Assembly (NCBI GenBank): GCA_001801485.1
Contig: MGXV01000065.1
Span: forward strand, 1 to 56,802
DNA from: Gammaproteobacteria bacterium RIFCSPHIGHO2_12_FULL_37_14
Lineage (GTDB): Bacteria; Pseudomonadota; Gammaproteobacteria; DSM-16500
DNA length: 56,802 nucleotides
Direction of reading: 5' to 3'
Shown here: piece by piece, positions 44,768 through 54,347 of the stretch
Layout of the letters: each line of letters opens with the position of its first letter
How positions within the stretch are numbered: position 1 is the stretch's first letter
Program-made: the position numbers and the translations under genes
Notes under the pieces: model-generated
The model's database searches: none
Seen by the model: the letters and a program-made list of their open reading frames with translations, nothing else
Told to the model about the DNA's origin: nothing

Positions 44768-45820
44768 ATGCGAATTGAATACGATGTAAAACTAGATTTT
44801 CGCGATGTGCTCATTCGTCCAAAACGAAGCGTTTTAAAAACACGTGCAGAAGTTCTACTAGAGCGTGAATTTCGATTTAAGCACGCTCAAGTGATTTGGC
44901 AAGGTATTCCCATTATTGCTTCGAATATGGATCATACTGGTACCTTTGACATGGCAAAGGTGTTGGCAGAACATCGCTTGCTAACAGCCTTGGATAAATT
45001 TATTCCGCTTGATGATTGGAAACATTTTGCCAAACAAACGGCACCAACCCGTAATAATTGTTTTATTTCTGTAGGAGTTGCCGATACAGATTTTGTTAAA
45101 CTTGATGACATTTTACGCATTATTCCTCTCGATTTTATCTGTTTGGATGTGGCCAATGGCTATACAGAACGTTTTGTTTCTTGTCTAGAAAATCTACGAG
45201 AAAAATATCCAACAAAAGTGATCATGGCTGGCAATGTCGTGACTGGGGAAATGGTAGAAGAATTAATTTTATCTGGAGCTGATATCGTGAAGATTGGTAT
45301 TGGTCCTGGATCAGTATGTACCACTCGGGAAAAAACAGGAGTAGGTTATCCACAACTTTCAGCCATTATTGAATGTGCCGATGCAGCGCATGGTTTAGGG
45401 GGACAGGTATGTGCAGATGGTGGGTGCACTACCCCTGGAGATGTTGCAAAAGCATTTGCAGCTGGAGCTGATTTTGTCATGTTAGGTGGAATGCTTGCTG
45501 GTCATGATGAATGTTTAGGTGAAATTGTCGAAGAAAACGGCAAAAAATTTAAGCGTTTTTATGGCATGAGTTCATCTGAAGCAATGGAACGTTATCATGG
45601 TACCGTTGCTGATTACAGAGCTAGTGAAGGCCGCTCAGTCAATGTTCCACATCGAGGACCCGTAAAAAATACTGTGCTGGATATTCTTGGCGGACTACGC
45701 TCTACATGTACTTATGTCGGCGCTCATCGATTAAAAGAGTTGTCCAAGCGCACAACATTCATTCGTGTCTCACAACAAATCAATGAAGTATTTACCTCTT
45801 ACAAAGTAGAAAAAAAATAA
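44768..45820 (+). CDS. guaC: GMP reductase
   Basis: NADPH-dependent conversion of GMP to IMP; 350 residues of the IMPDH/GMPR barrel family without CBS domains. It has [11 protein letters not shown] at the start, [12 protein letters not shown] (GMPR type), the catalytic Cys loop [21 protein letters not shown] and [13 protein letters not shown]. This favours GuaC over GuaB. The ATG at 44768 follows AAGGAAAG directly; 22 upstream in-frame residues lie over the promoter and are rejected. Confidence 0.94.
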   Translation: MRIEYDVKLDFRDVLIRPKRSVLKTRAEVLLEREFRFKHAQVIWQGIPIIASNMDHTGTFDMAKVLAEHRLLTALDKFIPLDDWKHFAKQTAPTRNNCFISVGVADTDFVKLDDILRIIPLDFICLDVANGYTERFVSCLENLREKYPTKVIMAGNVVTGEMVEELILSGADIVKIGIGPGSVCTTREKTGVGYPQLSAIIECADAAHGLGGQVCADGGCTTPGDVAKAFAAGADFVMLGGMLAGHDECLGEIVEENGKKFKRFYGMSSSEAMERYHGTVADYRASEGRSVNVPHRGPVKNTVLDILGGLRSTCTYVGAHRLKELSKRTTFIRVSQQINEVFTSYKVEKK

Positions 45821-45965
45821 GCAGCGATTTGTTTTTATTTTGTGCTGTATTATTTTGCAACACCGCAAGGGTTGAATACAGACGCAGATTCCGTTATGAT
45901 TCTCACACTTCGTATCTGGATACTAAGATCTTGCGTATTCACGGAGGCGCAGATAGAAGGATAAT

Positions 45966-45987
45966 ACTTTCACGCCGGTGTGAGAGT
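45966..45987 (+). other. Hairpin in the leader of the outer-membrane protein gene
   Basis: ACTTTCACGCC / GGTGTGAGAGT can pair as an 11-bp stem with two G-U pairs as RNA (the tightest inner pairs would form the loop). No T-run follows, so it is not a terminator. It lies about 95 nt before the start codon within a 261-nt non-coding gap; a 5' UTR structure is possible. Confidence 0.3.
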
Positions 45988-46081
45988 ATATGTCTTATCT
46001 CAGTAATCGCTGTCCTTAAAAACGAGAAAGGCAAAGTAAGGATGTCGACAAATCCAAAAAAAAGTAGGAGTGTGAAATTTT

Positions 46082-46687
46082 ATGTTTAAAAAATTAATCC
46101 TTGTAACTGCTATGATGGTTGCTTCAAGCGTTGCATTAGCTAATGGCGCACCTTATGTAGGTGCTAGCGCTGGTGTCAATACTGATGTTTTTAATGTTAA
46201 AGATGATTTTGGCAACACCATTAATTTTGGTGGTCGTGGCGCAGTCGGTAATATATTTGCCGGTTATGGTGCGATGATTAGCCAAAGTTTTTATCTTGGT
46301 GGAGAAGTATTTGCTGATCTTACTAACACAACATCAGACATTTCACTTGATAATGATGCTTTCAAGGATAAATTCAAAGAAAAATATGGTTATGGCATCA
46401 GCATTATACCTGGTATCGCATTCAGCGATCATACAATGGCTTATGCTCGTCTTGGTATCATTCGTTCAAGATTTGAAACCAAAGAAACAGCTCCTGTTAC
46501 CGCTTCAGAAGAGAAGTCATTGACAGGTGCTCAGTTTGGTTTAGGTATGCAAACCAGCTTGACTCAAAATATTGATCTCCGTGGAGAATATGACTTTAAC
46601 GCTTATAGTTCAGGAAACTTTAACGGTAACTCAGTCAAACCACGTTCTGATCAATTCAATCTTGGTCTGATCTACAAATTTGAGTAA
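46082..46687 (+). CDS. Outer-membrane beta-barrel protein
   Basis: A 201-residue OmpA-barrel/porin-like small protein. Signal peptide MFKKLILVTAMMVASSVALA, then GAPYVGASAGVN and alternating amphipathic strands ending FNLGLIYKFE, close to a barrel terminal signature. Internal blocks GGRGAVGNIFAGYGA, MAYARLGIIRSRFE and DLRGEYDFNAY resemble eight-stranded surface antigens. AGGAG lies about 12 nt before the ATG. Its own terminator follows, and the long leader suggests strong, independent expression. Confidence 0.83.
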   Translation: MFKKLILVTAMMVASSVALANGAPYVGASAGVNTDVFNVKDDFGNTINFGGRGAVGNIFAGYGAMISQSFYLGGEVFADLTNTTSDISLDNDAFKDKFKEKYGYGISIIPGIAFSDHTMAYARLGIIRSRFETKETAPVTASEEKSLTGAQFGLGMQTSLTQNIDLRGEYDFNAYSSGNFNGNSVKPRSDQFNLGLIYKFE

Positions 46688-46722
46688 TTTATTTTTATTC
46701 AAAATTTGATATAATCAAAACT

Positions 46723-46760
46723 ATCCCGCATCTTATTGATTAAGCATGCGGGATTTGTTT
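46723..46760 (+). terminator. Rho-independent terminator after the outer-membrane protein gene
   Basis: Perfect 8-bp arms ATCCCGCA (46723-46730) and TGCGGGAT (46747-46754) with a 16-nt loop, followed by TTGTTT. It lies 36 nt after the stop codon and before gmhB. Confidence 0.72.
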
Positions 46761-46817
46761 ATATAGCATTTCTTAGAATAGTGGTTATTTAAAAGCAACA
46801 ATTTTTTAAATTATCTT

Positions 46818-47366
46818 ATGACATTTATCATTCTCGATCGCGATGGTGTAATCAACTACGACTCAAGCGAGTATATTAAATCGCCAGCAGAATGGTTACC
46901 TATACCAGGCAGTCTGCCTGCGATTGCGAAACTCAATCGAGCTGGTTTTCGTGTGATCATTGCGACCAATCAATCAGGAATTGCTCGAGGTTTCTATGAT
47001 ATTGCTATGTTAAATGCCATTCACGAAAAATTGATAAACGAACTAAAAGTGTGTGGAGGGCATATTGAAGAAATTTTTTTCTGTCCGCATCATCCACAAG
47101 ATCATTGTCATTGTCGTAAACCTAACCCTGGTCTTCTTTATCAAATTCAAGCAAAGTATTCTGTGGAATTAGCTAAAACTTTTTTTATCGGCGATTCACT
47201 CGTTGATGTGCAAGCAGCAAGAGCAGCAGGTTGTCAACCTTTACTCGTTCGCACTGGAAAAGGTCTGGAAGTACTGCAAAAACATTCAGAACTTCTTATT
47301 CCGAATTTTGCAGATTTAGCTGAGGCGGTTGACTATGTACTGTATGGAGTAAAGAATGGAAACTAA
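46818..47366 (+). CDS. gmhB: D-glycero-beta-D-manno-heptose-1,7-bisphosphate 7-phosphatase
   Basis: HAD phosphatase of the ADP-heptose pathway; 182 residues. Motif 1 ILDRDGVIN, motif 2 IATNQSGIARG, the structural zinc set CPHHPQDHCHCRKP and motif 4 FFIGDSLVDVQAARAAG are all typical of GmhB. It supplies the heptose used by WaaC and WaaF at 2680-4718. It overlaps the following acyltransferase gene by 11 nt. Confidence 0.94.
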   Translation: MTFIILDRDGVINYDSSEYIKSPAEWLPIPGSLPAIAKLNRAGFRVIIATNQSGIARGFYDIAMLNAIHEKLINELKVCGGHIEEIFFCPHHPQDHCHCRKPNPGLLYQIQAKYSVELAKTFFIGDSLVDVQAARAAGCQPLLVRTGKGLEVLQKHSELLIPNFADLAEAVDYVLYGVKNGN

Positions 47367-48102
47367 TCCAACACATTATTCAAAAATAAATTTATTCATT
47401 CGCTCGTTAATTTTTTCTATTTACTCACTGACCACTATTGTGTTGTATAGCTTTGTCTGTATTTTGGCATTACCTTTTCCACTTTCCTATCGCCATTGTT
47501 TAATCCGTAATTATTTACGTCTTTATCTGTACGTATTGAAAGTAGTATGCCATCTGAATTATCAAGTAGAAGGTTTAGAAAATATTCCTCGAAACAGAAC
47601 AGGGATTATTCTTAGCAAGCATCAATCGACGTGGGAAACCTTTTTTTTACCTACCATTTTTCATGATCCTGCCATTATTGTAAAAAAACAATTATTGTGG
47701 GTACCTTTTTTTGGTTGGGGGTTGGCTGTATCTGATCCTATCGCTATTGATCGCAATAATAAATCTTCTGCTATGCAACAAATCATCGAAAAAGGAAAAA
47801 AGCGTTTACAAGCTGGTCGGTGGGTATTGGTTTTTCCTGAGGGTACTCGCATACCCGCAGGTCAAATAGGTAAATATCGACTAGGCGGTGCGCGTTTAGC
47901 CACTGCAACAGGTTATCCAGTGATCCCTGTTGCGCATAATGCAGGTTATTACTGGCCAAAACGAAAATTTATCAAACGACCTGGAACTATCCGTGTAGTC
48001 ATTGGTCCATTAATTGAAAGTAAAGAGCATACAGCAGAAGAAGTTTTAGCGTTGGCTAAAAATTGGATTGAAAGCACTGTCGTTAACATTGGGTCAATCT
48101 AG
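47356..48102 (+). CDS. 1-acyl-sn-glycerol-3-phosphate acyltransferase (PlsC-like)
   Basis: A 248-residue membrane-associated acyltransferase with an N-terminal hydrophobic segment (~12-35). Motif I is SKHQSTWETFF (Hx4E instead of the commoner Hx4D), motif II KKQLLWVPFFGWGL, motif III VFPEGTRIPAGQ and motif IV VIPVAHNAG. It makes phosphatidic acid or modifies another acyl acceptor. It overlaps gmhB at its start, and its stop shares a CTAG with the convergent gene. Confidence 0.88.
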   Translation: METNPTHYSKINLFIRSLIFSIYSLTTIVLYSFVCILALPFPLSYRHCLIRNYLRLYLYVLKVVCHLNYQVEGLENIPRNRTGIILSKHQSTWETFFLPTIFHDPAIIVKKQLLWVPFFGWGLAVSDPIAIDRNNKSSAMQQIIEKGKKRLQAGRWVLVFPEGTRIPAGQIGKYRLGGARLATATGYPVIPVAHNAGYYWPKRKFIKRPGTIRVVIGPLIESKEHTAEEVLALAKNWIESTVVNIGSI

Positions 48103-49040
48103 CTCAATGCCGGATCCGATGCTCCACGAGCTGCATTTGAAGCTTCTTCCATAAAACCACCCGTCAATAGATTGCTACGTAAACATTGATTTTTATGTTT
48201 AAGGCATGTTCCCAACGGCGAATAAGGTGCCACTAGATCATTCAATTGAGAATAAGGAATAAGAACTGTTTGTGTCCCATAATAATAAGGAGCAACTTGG
48301 TATTCATCAAATGTAATCAGTAAACCACTTGGGTTAACATTCCAATTTTTATAATTTTGTAGCACTGGAGCGGTTCCTTTCGCGACAGCATCCCCTAATT
48401 CTTTGAAGCGTTTTGATAGTGCTGTATTAGAAAAATGAGCTAAGACATTCAGATAAGCCGAATCAGATTTAAAAATATCATTCAGTTCTAATGGTTGGCC
48501 ATTTTCTAAATCAAAATTAAGTACTCGGTGATGATGATAAGGATGCGCCATACCAGCAATATAGCCCTCTACACTAAAACGTATACTAATAATGGGATTC
48601 CCATTGGTATTGACTATGGATGAATCAAAATCAATATCCAAGGTACTTTCATTCGCTGACACTGATTTAGGTAAATTGTTGCGTGATGGAAGCAAATCAG
48701 CAGAACGTTTTTTATAATCAGCAATTTCTTCCTGAATAATACTTTGAACAAGTTGATTAAATTTTTCTACATTCTCACTTTGTTCTTCACTCGTTAGAAC
48801 TGGAAAAATTGATTTGATGACAATTTTGGGTTTGCTATATCGAAGTTGTGTTGTTGGGATCAAGTCAACATCATTATAAATATGATAGATTTGCTGTTTC
48901 TCAACCCCAGAGTCTTCTTCATCATCAGCAAATACGGGCGTTACCCATAAAAGACAACTGATGATTAGCAATATACTGCATTTAAATAACCCTATCCGCT
49001 GAAAAAAGGGGGATCCTAATAATGAATGATATAATGTCAT
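48099..49040 (-). CDS. Exported DUF3298/RsiV-like domain protein
   Basis: A 313-residue secreted or periplasmic protein. The signal sequence is long, with hydrophobic core CSILLIISCLLWVTPVFA (~20-37). The C-terminal part has the DUF3298 pattern (GQPLELNDIFKSDSAYLNVL, then FDEYQVAPYYYGTQTVLIPY), also found in the RsiV lysozyme-binding anti-sigma factor. A lysozyme-inhibitor-like role is a guess. It is convergent with plsC, sharing the stop-codon CTAG. Confidence 0.75.
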   Translation of the reverse strand: MTLYHSLLGSPFFQRIGLFKCSILLIISCLLWVTPVFADDEEDSGVEKQQIYHIYNDVDLIPTTQLRYSKPKIVIKSIFPVLTSEEQSENVEKFNQLVQSIIQEEIADYKKRSADLLPSRNNLPKSVSANESTLDIDFDSSIVNTNGNPIISIRFSVEGYIAGMAHPYHHHRVLNFDLENGQPLELNDIFKSDSAYLNVLAHFSNTALSKRFKELGDAVAKGTAPVLQNYKNWNVNPSGLLITFDEYQVAPYYYGTQTVLIPYSQLNDLVAPYSPLGTCLKHKNQCLRSNLLTGGFMEEASNAARGASDPALS

Positions 49041-49094
49041 ATAGTTCTCGTCTGCGTCATGTGAATTTGTGGCATTATAGCATTTTACTTCACC

Positions 49095-49478
49095 TTAAAA
49101 CTCACCGCAATTTTCCCCCTGAATTTGACTACCGGTAATCACACCCTGCCTGTTAACGTTAAGCATAATTTTACAAGTAAATACAACCATTTTCCCTTCA
49201 TGAATATCAGGTTTAACGATCATCACTGGTTTGCCTGTGGAAGTGATATTCACGCTAACAGGTGGCGATAAGAAGACTTTTTTATATTGATAAGAAGATT
49301 TAGTATAAAAATAGACCGTATTTCCTTGATCCGTAGCAATCTTTATATCTGGTTGTCCATAGCGATTAATGAATGTGCTCATATTCTTTCCAACCCATAT
49401 TTGTCTCGTATGGGTAGGCATTGTCACTGAACAATTTGAGAGTAAAATAAGCCATCCAAATAAAATAATGTAACGCAT
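49095..49478 (-). CDS. Small lipoprotein of unknown function
   Basis: A 127-residue protein with a lipoprotein signal (IILFGWLILLSNC, lipobox LSNC, Cys16). VGKNMSTFINRYGQPD resembles the start of SmpA/BamE-like small lipoproteins (G..x..v...G.P). No named family can be assigned. It is divergent from waaG, 17 nt apart, and upstream of the DUF3298 gene on the same strand. Confidence 0.7.
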   Translation of the reverse strand: MRYIILFGWLILLSNCSVTMPTHTRQIWVGKNMSTFINRYGQPDIKIATDQGNTVYFYTKSSYQYKKVFLSPPVSVNITSTGKPVMIVKPDIHEGKMVVFTCKIMLNVNRQGVITGSQIQGENCGEF

Positions 49479-49495
49479 AAAGAAGCATCCTTGAT

Positions 49496-50641
49496 ATGAA
49501 ACTAGCCTTTTGCCTATTTAGATATTTTCCTTTCGGCGGTTTAGAACGCGATTTTCTCCGTATTGCTCATGCCTGCAAAAATCGAGGACATGAAATTCAT
49601 GTTTATACCATGCGATGGGAAGGTGAACCAGAACCTGATTTTCACTTACATTTTATCGCTGTTGATACCAAGCAAAATCATAAGCGATGTCACTTATTTG
49701 CCGAAAAACTTGAACAGCAACTTAAAATACATGCCTATGATGTCGTCATTGGTTTTAATAAATTACCTTCTCTTGATATTTATTATGCAGCCGATGTCTG
49801 CTATCTAGCACGTATTCAACAAAAAAGTCATTTTTTTTATAAATTGTTGCCTCGTTATCGACAATTTGCTGCCTTAGAAAAGAAGGTATTTGCCTATGGC
49901 CAGCAAACCCAAATATTAGTTATCTCACCACTACAGCAAGCAGCTTATACTCAATATTATCAAACTGAATTAGAACGGTTTCACTTATTACCACCAGGTA
50001 TTGCAAAAGACCGCCTTGCCCCCAGCAATGCCAAGCACATTCGCCAATCTGTACGTGATATTTATCAACTTTCAGCAAACAATAAACTCCTTTTAATGAT
50101 TGGATCCGGATTTAAAACAAAAGGATTGGATAGGAGTATCATTGGTATAGCTTCGTTACCAAAAGAGTTGAAACAACATTGCCAACTGTTTGTCATTGGT
50201 CAAGATTCTCCACAGCGATTTCAACAACTTGCTAAACGTCTCGGTATTGATGATCAAATTCATTTTCTTGGTGGTAGAACCGATGTTGCAAAATTTTTAT
50301 TAGCAGCAGACTTATTACTCCATCCGGCTTATTATGAGAATACTGGGACTGTTTTACTAGAAGCACTCGTTTCGGGATTACCTGTATTAACTGTAGATAT
50401 TTGCGGGTATGCTCATTATGTACGTGATGCACAAGCAGGTGTAGTATTAAGTTCGCCTTTTCAACAAGATGAATTTAATGCTGCCTTACAAAAAATGTTA
50501 TTATCAGATTCATCACTGTTTCAACAGAATGGTTTGTCATTCGCAAAACATGCTGATATTTATCATTTGCCAGAAAAAGCAGCGAATTTGATTGAGAAAG
50601 TTGGGAAAAATCGTGAAAGTATATCTAGAAAATCATATTAA
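49496..50641 (+). CDS. waaG: LPS core glucosyltransferase I (WaaG-like, GT4)
   Basis: A 381-residue GT-B glycosyltransferase. The WaaG N-terminus reads LAFCLFRYFPFGGLERDFLRIA; LLMIGSGFKTKGLDRSI and FLGGRTDVAKFLLAADLLLHPAYYENTGTVLLEAL give the GT4 donor site (Ex7E type). It adds the first hexose to heptose II. The following waaP start lies within its last codons, giving a waaG-waaP-kinase order as in pseudomonads. Confidence 0.9.
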   Translation: MKLAFCLFRYFPFGGLERDFLRIAHACKNRGHEIHVYTMRWEGEPEPDFHLHFIAVDTKQNHKRCHLFAEKLEQQLKIHAYDVVIGFNKLPSLDIYYAADVCYLARIQQKSHFFYKLLPRYRQFAALEKKVFAYGQQTQILVISPLQQAAYTQYYQTELERFHLLPPGIAKDRLAPSNAKHIRQSVRDIYQLSANNKLLLMIGSGFKTKGLDRSIIGIASLPKELKQHCQLFVIGQDSPQRFQQLAKRLGIDDQIHFLGGRTDVAKFLLAADLLLHPAYYENTGTVLLEALVSGLPVLTVDICGYAHYVRDAQAGVVLSSPFQQDEFNAALQKMLLSDSSLFQQNGLSFAKHADIYHLPEKAANLIEKVGKNRESISRKSY

Positions 50642-51401
50642 ACAATTTTTTTCTACTAAACAGCCCTATTTTGAGCAAATGATGTCGCTGACTGGTGAAT
50701 GTTTTCGTCAACGCGAAGGCAGAAAAACTCAGCGAATTCGTTTAGGTGAGAAGATGTATTTTATTAAGCAATATCATGGTGTGGGTTGGAAAGAGATTTT
50801 TAAAAATCTTTCACAATTACGTTGGCCAGTGCTAGGTGCAAATAATGAATGGCTGGCAATAAAAAAAGTTCAATTACTCGATGTTCCTACGGCAAAAGTA
50901 GTCGCTTTTGGACAACATGGCTATAATCCAGCAACATTAAAATCATTTATTTTGATGGAAGAATTATCGCCCACCATCAGCCTTGAAAACTTGTGTCAGC
51001 AATGGCAACGATCTACTCCTACTTTTTCCTTTAAAAAAGCATTAATAAAACGGGTGGCTGAAATAGCTCGGCAATTACATGGCAATGGCATTAATCATCG
51101 CGACTTTTACATTTGCCATTTTTTATTAGATCTTTCACAAAAATATACTAAAAATCCTCATCTTTATCTCATCGATTTACATCGGGCGCAAATACGGCAA
51201 AAGACGCCACTCAGATGGATAGTGAAAGATTTAGGAAGTTTGTATTTTTCTAGTAAAGAAGTTGGATTAACTCAGCGAGATTTATTTCGATTTATGAAAA
51301 TTTATTCAGGAACTTCACTACGAGGCATGCTTGCAACAAAAAAAACGTTTTGGCAAGCGATAAAAAAGCGCGGAGAAAAGCTGTATGGTTATCATGCCTA
51401 G
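50613..51401 (+). CDS. waaP: LPS core heptose I kinase
   Basis: A 262-residue sugar kinase of the protein-kinase-like fold that phosphorylates heptose I. Signature parts: GECFRQREGRKTQRIRL, the nucleotide-lysine region YFIKQYHGVGWKEI, LSQLRWPVLGANNEW, catalytic loop NGINHRDFYICHFLL and metal-binding LIDLHRAQIR. The GTG at 50613 inside waaG is the likely start; a TTG at 50592 would add seven residues. Core phosphates matter for outer-membrane stability and polymyxin tolerance. Confidence 0.9.
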   Translation: MKVYLENHIKQFFSTKQPYFEQMMSLTGECFRQREGRKTQRIRLGEKMYFIKQYHGVGWKEIFKNLSQLRWPVLGANNEWLAIKKVQLLDVPTAKVVAFGQHGYNPATLKSFILMEELSPTISLENLCQQWQRSTPTFSFKKALIKRVAEIARQLHGNGINHRDFYICHFLLDLSQKYTKNPHLYLIDLHRAQIRQKTPLRWIVKDLGSLYFSSKEVGLTQRDLFRFMKIYSGTSLRGMLATKKTFWQAIKKRGEKLYGYHA

Positions 51402-52857
51402 TACTTTACAATATTCAAAGTTTCACTGGCAGGATCTTCACCAAGCCAATTTTACTTTTAATTCGCCTTTCTCACTGCATTCTACAGATGAACAAGTTTT
51501 TTTTGCTAATCAAATATTACGAATTATTCCAAATAAACGGATAGTTGCTGTCGGTACTTGGCAAGATAAAGCAGTCGTAGCAAAATTGTTTTTTGATACT
51601 GATCGTGCTCAGCAGCACATGACAAAAGACCTTCGTGGAATTAAAATATTACAAGATAATAATATTCCAACGCCGGCTTTGCTTTACAAAGGAATCAGCG
51701 AAGATAGGCGAATTTATATTTTAATGTTTGATCTAATTTCAGAAGCTGAAAATTTAGCAGAAATCTGGAAAAACAAAAAAAATTCTCCGCAAGAGATTCT
51801 ACCCATACTGAAATTAGTTATTAATGAACTGGCAACTCAACATGTCCTAGGTGTATTGCAACATGATATTCATTTAAAAAATTTTTTATTGACAGAGAAG
51901 CGAATTTATTCATTAGATGGCGCGCAAATTGAAGTTTTTCCGCCATTGCTATCCAAACATATCAGTATCAATAATCTTGCATTGTTTTTAGCTCAATTAG
52001 GTGTTGGCGTAGAAAATTATCAAAAGCAATTATTTCAATACTACGCACATCTTCGTGGCTGGCAAACAAAAAATGTAGATTACGATGAATTATTTTATTT
52101 AATTAATAAGCGAAATAATAAACGCTGGCAACAATTTGAAAAGAAAATTTTTCGAAATTGTTCTGATTTCTCCAAATTCCGCGGATCAACTATCAGTGGT
52201 ATGTATGATAGATCGTACCAATCCGCTGCATTCGTACAATTTTTAAAGGATCCTGACGCTATATTTGAACAAGCCACTACTACTATCTTGAAAGCAGGTC
52301 GATCTGCAACCGTAGCGAAAGTGGTATGTGGAAATCATCTGCTGGTGGTGAAACGATATAACATGAAAAATTTATGGCATCGCTTACGTCGTTCCATTCG
52401 ACTGACTCGTGCTTATTTATGTTGGCGTTTATCTCAAAAATGTATGCTATTTGGCGTACAAACAGCAAAGCCAGTAGCTTATCTTGAAAAAAAATACTGG
52501 GGGTTTCGTGGAAAATCTTACTACGTAACTGAATACATTTCTGGTGAAAATGCGGGCGATTTTTTAAAGAAAAATATTTCTGAAGAAAAAACAAATCAAA
52601 TGGTCGCTCACATCACCGCATTACTTAAAAATATTACCAAATTGGATGTTACTCATGGCGATTTAAAAATAACGAATATTCTCATTAATGCTCAACAACA
52701 ACCAGTTTTAATTGACTTAGATGGCGCAATTGAGCATTCCTCTTTATCAGGTCTTCGAAACACTTTTCAACATGAAATTAAACGATTTTTGAAAAATTTT
52801 GATGATCAATTGTTATTAAAAGAAAAATTTCGCAATGCGTTAATATCTGCCCCATAA
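51385..52857 (+). CDS. Tandem LPS-core-kinase-like protein (two kinase folds)
   Basis: A 490-residue protein with two kinase-like halves. First half: VLQHDIHLKNFLL (H160, D161, N166) and SLDGAQIE (D178). Second half: VTHGDLKITNILI (H424, D426, N431) and VLIDLDGAIE (D444). Both keep the catalytic-loop and metal-binding residues. Similar two-domain kinases lie after waaP in pseudomonads (WapQ-type), so phosphorylation of core sugars is likely. The ATG at 51385 has GGAG 9 nt upstream inside waaP and overlaps waaP by 17 nt. Confidence 0.75.
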   Translation: MVIMPSTLQYSKFHWQDLHQANFTFNSPFSLHSTDEQVFFANQILRIIPNKRIVAVGTWQDKAVVAKLFFDTDRAQQHMTKDLRGIKILQDNNIPTPALLYKGISEDRRIYILMFDLISEAENLAEIWKNKKNSPQEILPILKLVINELATQHVLGVLQHDIHLKNFLLTEKRIYSLDGAQIEVFPPLLSKHISINNLALFLAQLGVGVENYQKQLFQYYAHLRGWQTKNVDYDELFYLINKRNNKRWQQFEKKIFRNCSDFSKFRGSTISGMYDRSYQSAAFVQFLKDPDAIFEQATTTILKAGRSATVAKVVCGNHLLVVKRYNMKNLWHRLRRSIRLTRAYLCWRLSQKCMLFGVQTAKPVAYLEKKYWGFRGKSYYVTEYISGENAGDFLKKNISEEKTNQMVAHITALLKNITKLDVTHGDLKITNILINAQQQPVLIDLDGAIEHSSLSGLRNTFQHEIKRFLKNFDDQLLLKEKFRNALISAP

Positions 52858-52873
52858 AAAATAGGAGATCACT

Positions 52874-54331
52874 ATGCAAGGATTGCACAATTCAAGTTTA
52901 TTTAAGGAAGCCTGTTTTATTAATGGAAAATGGCTACCCGCTGATTCAGGCAAAACCATACCCGTTATCAATCCTGTTGATAACAGTCTATTAGGACATG
53001 TTCCAGAATGTACACAAACCGAAACGCGACGAGCAATTGAAGCAGCCAATACGGCATGGCATCCCTGGAAGATGATGTCTGCGAAAGAGCGAGCAGATTT
53101 ACTGTGGGCATGGTCGAAATTAATCGATCAAAACAGAGAAGATCTTGCTCGTATCATGACATTAGAACAAGGTAAACCCTTATCCGAATCCCGTGGTGAA
53201 ATTGATTATGCGAATGCTTATATAAAATGGTATGCAGAAGAAGCTCGACGTGTTTACGGCGATATTATTCCATCTAATAAACGCAATCAACATTTGTTGG
53301 TTACCAAGCAAGCAATCGGTGTGGTTGCTGCTATTACGCCATGGAATTTTCCAGCAGCCATGATGACCAGAAAAATTGCACCCGCGCTAGCTGCTGGATG
53401 CACCATTGTTGTCAAACCCGATGAAGAAACTCCCTTTTCAGCATTCGCTCTTGCTGTCTTAGCTGAACAAGCAGGAATTCCTCCAGGCATCATCAATATG
53501 GTGACGGGGATTCCCGAGGCCATTGGTTTTGAATTATGTGCCAATCCCATCGTGCGTAAACTGTCTTTTACTGGATCAACCGCGGTAGGCAGATTGTTAA
53601 TGAAACAATGCGCTCCCACTCTAAAAAAATTGTCGTTAGAACTTGGTGGCAATGCACCATTTATTGTTTTTGATGATGCAAATCTTGATGCCGCTGTAGT
53701 GGGCGCAATGGGTTCAAAATTTCGTAATACTGGCCAAACCTGTGTATGTGCTAATCGCATTTTAGTTCAAGACTCTGTTTATGCTGCATTCACAAAAAAA
53801 TTAATTCATGCAGTTGCTCAATTAAAAGTAGGGAATGGATTAGATCCGGATGTACAACTCGGTCCACTAATTAATGAAGCAGCTTTAAGCAAAGTCCAAA
53901 CGCATATAAAAGATGCTGTTGCCAAAGGAGGGCAGATTGTTAGTGGTGGAAAACCTCATTCACTTGGTGGATTATTTTTTGAACCTACTGTATTAACCGA
54001 AGCTAATTCAGCTATGTTATTGGCGAAAGAAGAAACCTTTGGACCAGTGGCGCCATTATTTCGATTTCACACTGAAGATGAGGCAATTTTAATGGCAAAT
54101 GATACTGAATTTGGCCTTGCTTCCTATTTTTACAGTATGAATATTGATCGTATTTGGCATGTTGCAGAAGCATTAGATTATGGGATTGTTGGAATTAATT
54201 CTGGAATTATTTCAACAGAGGTAGCACCATTTGGTGGTATTAAACAATCCGGTATGGGAAGAGAAGGATCCAAATACGGTATCGAATCTTATCTTGAAAT
54301 CAAATACATTTGTATGGAATCACTCTCATGA
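52874..54331 (+). CDS. gabD: Succinate-semialdehyde dehydrogenase
   Basis: A 485-residue NAD(P)-dependent aldehyde dehydrogenase. Motifs: AITPWNFPAAMMTRKIAPAL, FTGSTAVGRLL, catalytic Glu in LSLELGGNAPFIVF, catalytic Cys in FRNTGQTCVCANRI, and the C-terminal PFGGIKQSGMGREGSKYGI, which is typical of GabD. It converts succinate semialdehyde to succinate. AGGAG is 7 nt before the ATG. No gabT or gabP is adjacent. Confidence 0.92.
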   Translation: MQGLHNSSLFKEACFINGKWLPADSGKTIPVINPVDNSLLGHVPECTQTETRRAIEAANTAWHPWKMMSAKERADLLWAWSKLIDQNREDLARIMTLEQGKPLSESRGEIDYANAYIKWYAEEARRVYGDIIPSNKRNQHLLVTKQAIGVVAAITPWNFPAAMMTRKIAPALAAGCTIVVKPDEETPFSAFALAVLAEQAGIPPGIINMVTGIPEAIGFELCANPIVRKLSFTGSTAVGRLLMKQCAPTLKKLSLELGGNAPFIVFDDANLDAAVVGAMGSKFRNTGQTCVCANRILVQDSVYAAFTKKLIHAVAQLKVGNGLDPDVQLGPLINEAALSKVQTHIKDAVAKGGQIVSGGKPHSLGGLFFEPTVLTEANSAMLLAKEETFGPVAPLFRFHTEDEAILMANDTEFGLASYFYSMNIDRIWHVAEALDYGIVGINSGIISTEVAPFGGIKQSGMGREGSKYGIESYLEIKYICMESLS

Positions 54332-54347
54332 GTGTTCGAAGACTGGA

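Noticed and set aside
45829..46089. 86-codon plus-strand frame between guaC and the outer-membrane protein gene
   Set aside because: Arg/Cys-rich with no family features, overlaps the next gene start and contains the leader hairpin; more likely 5' UTR.
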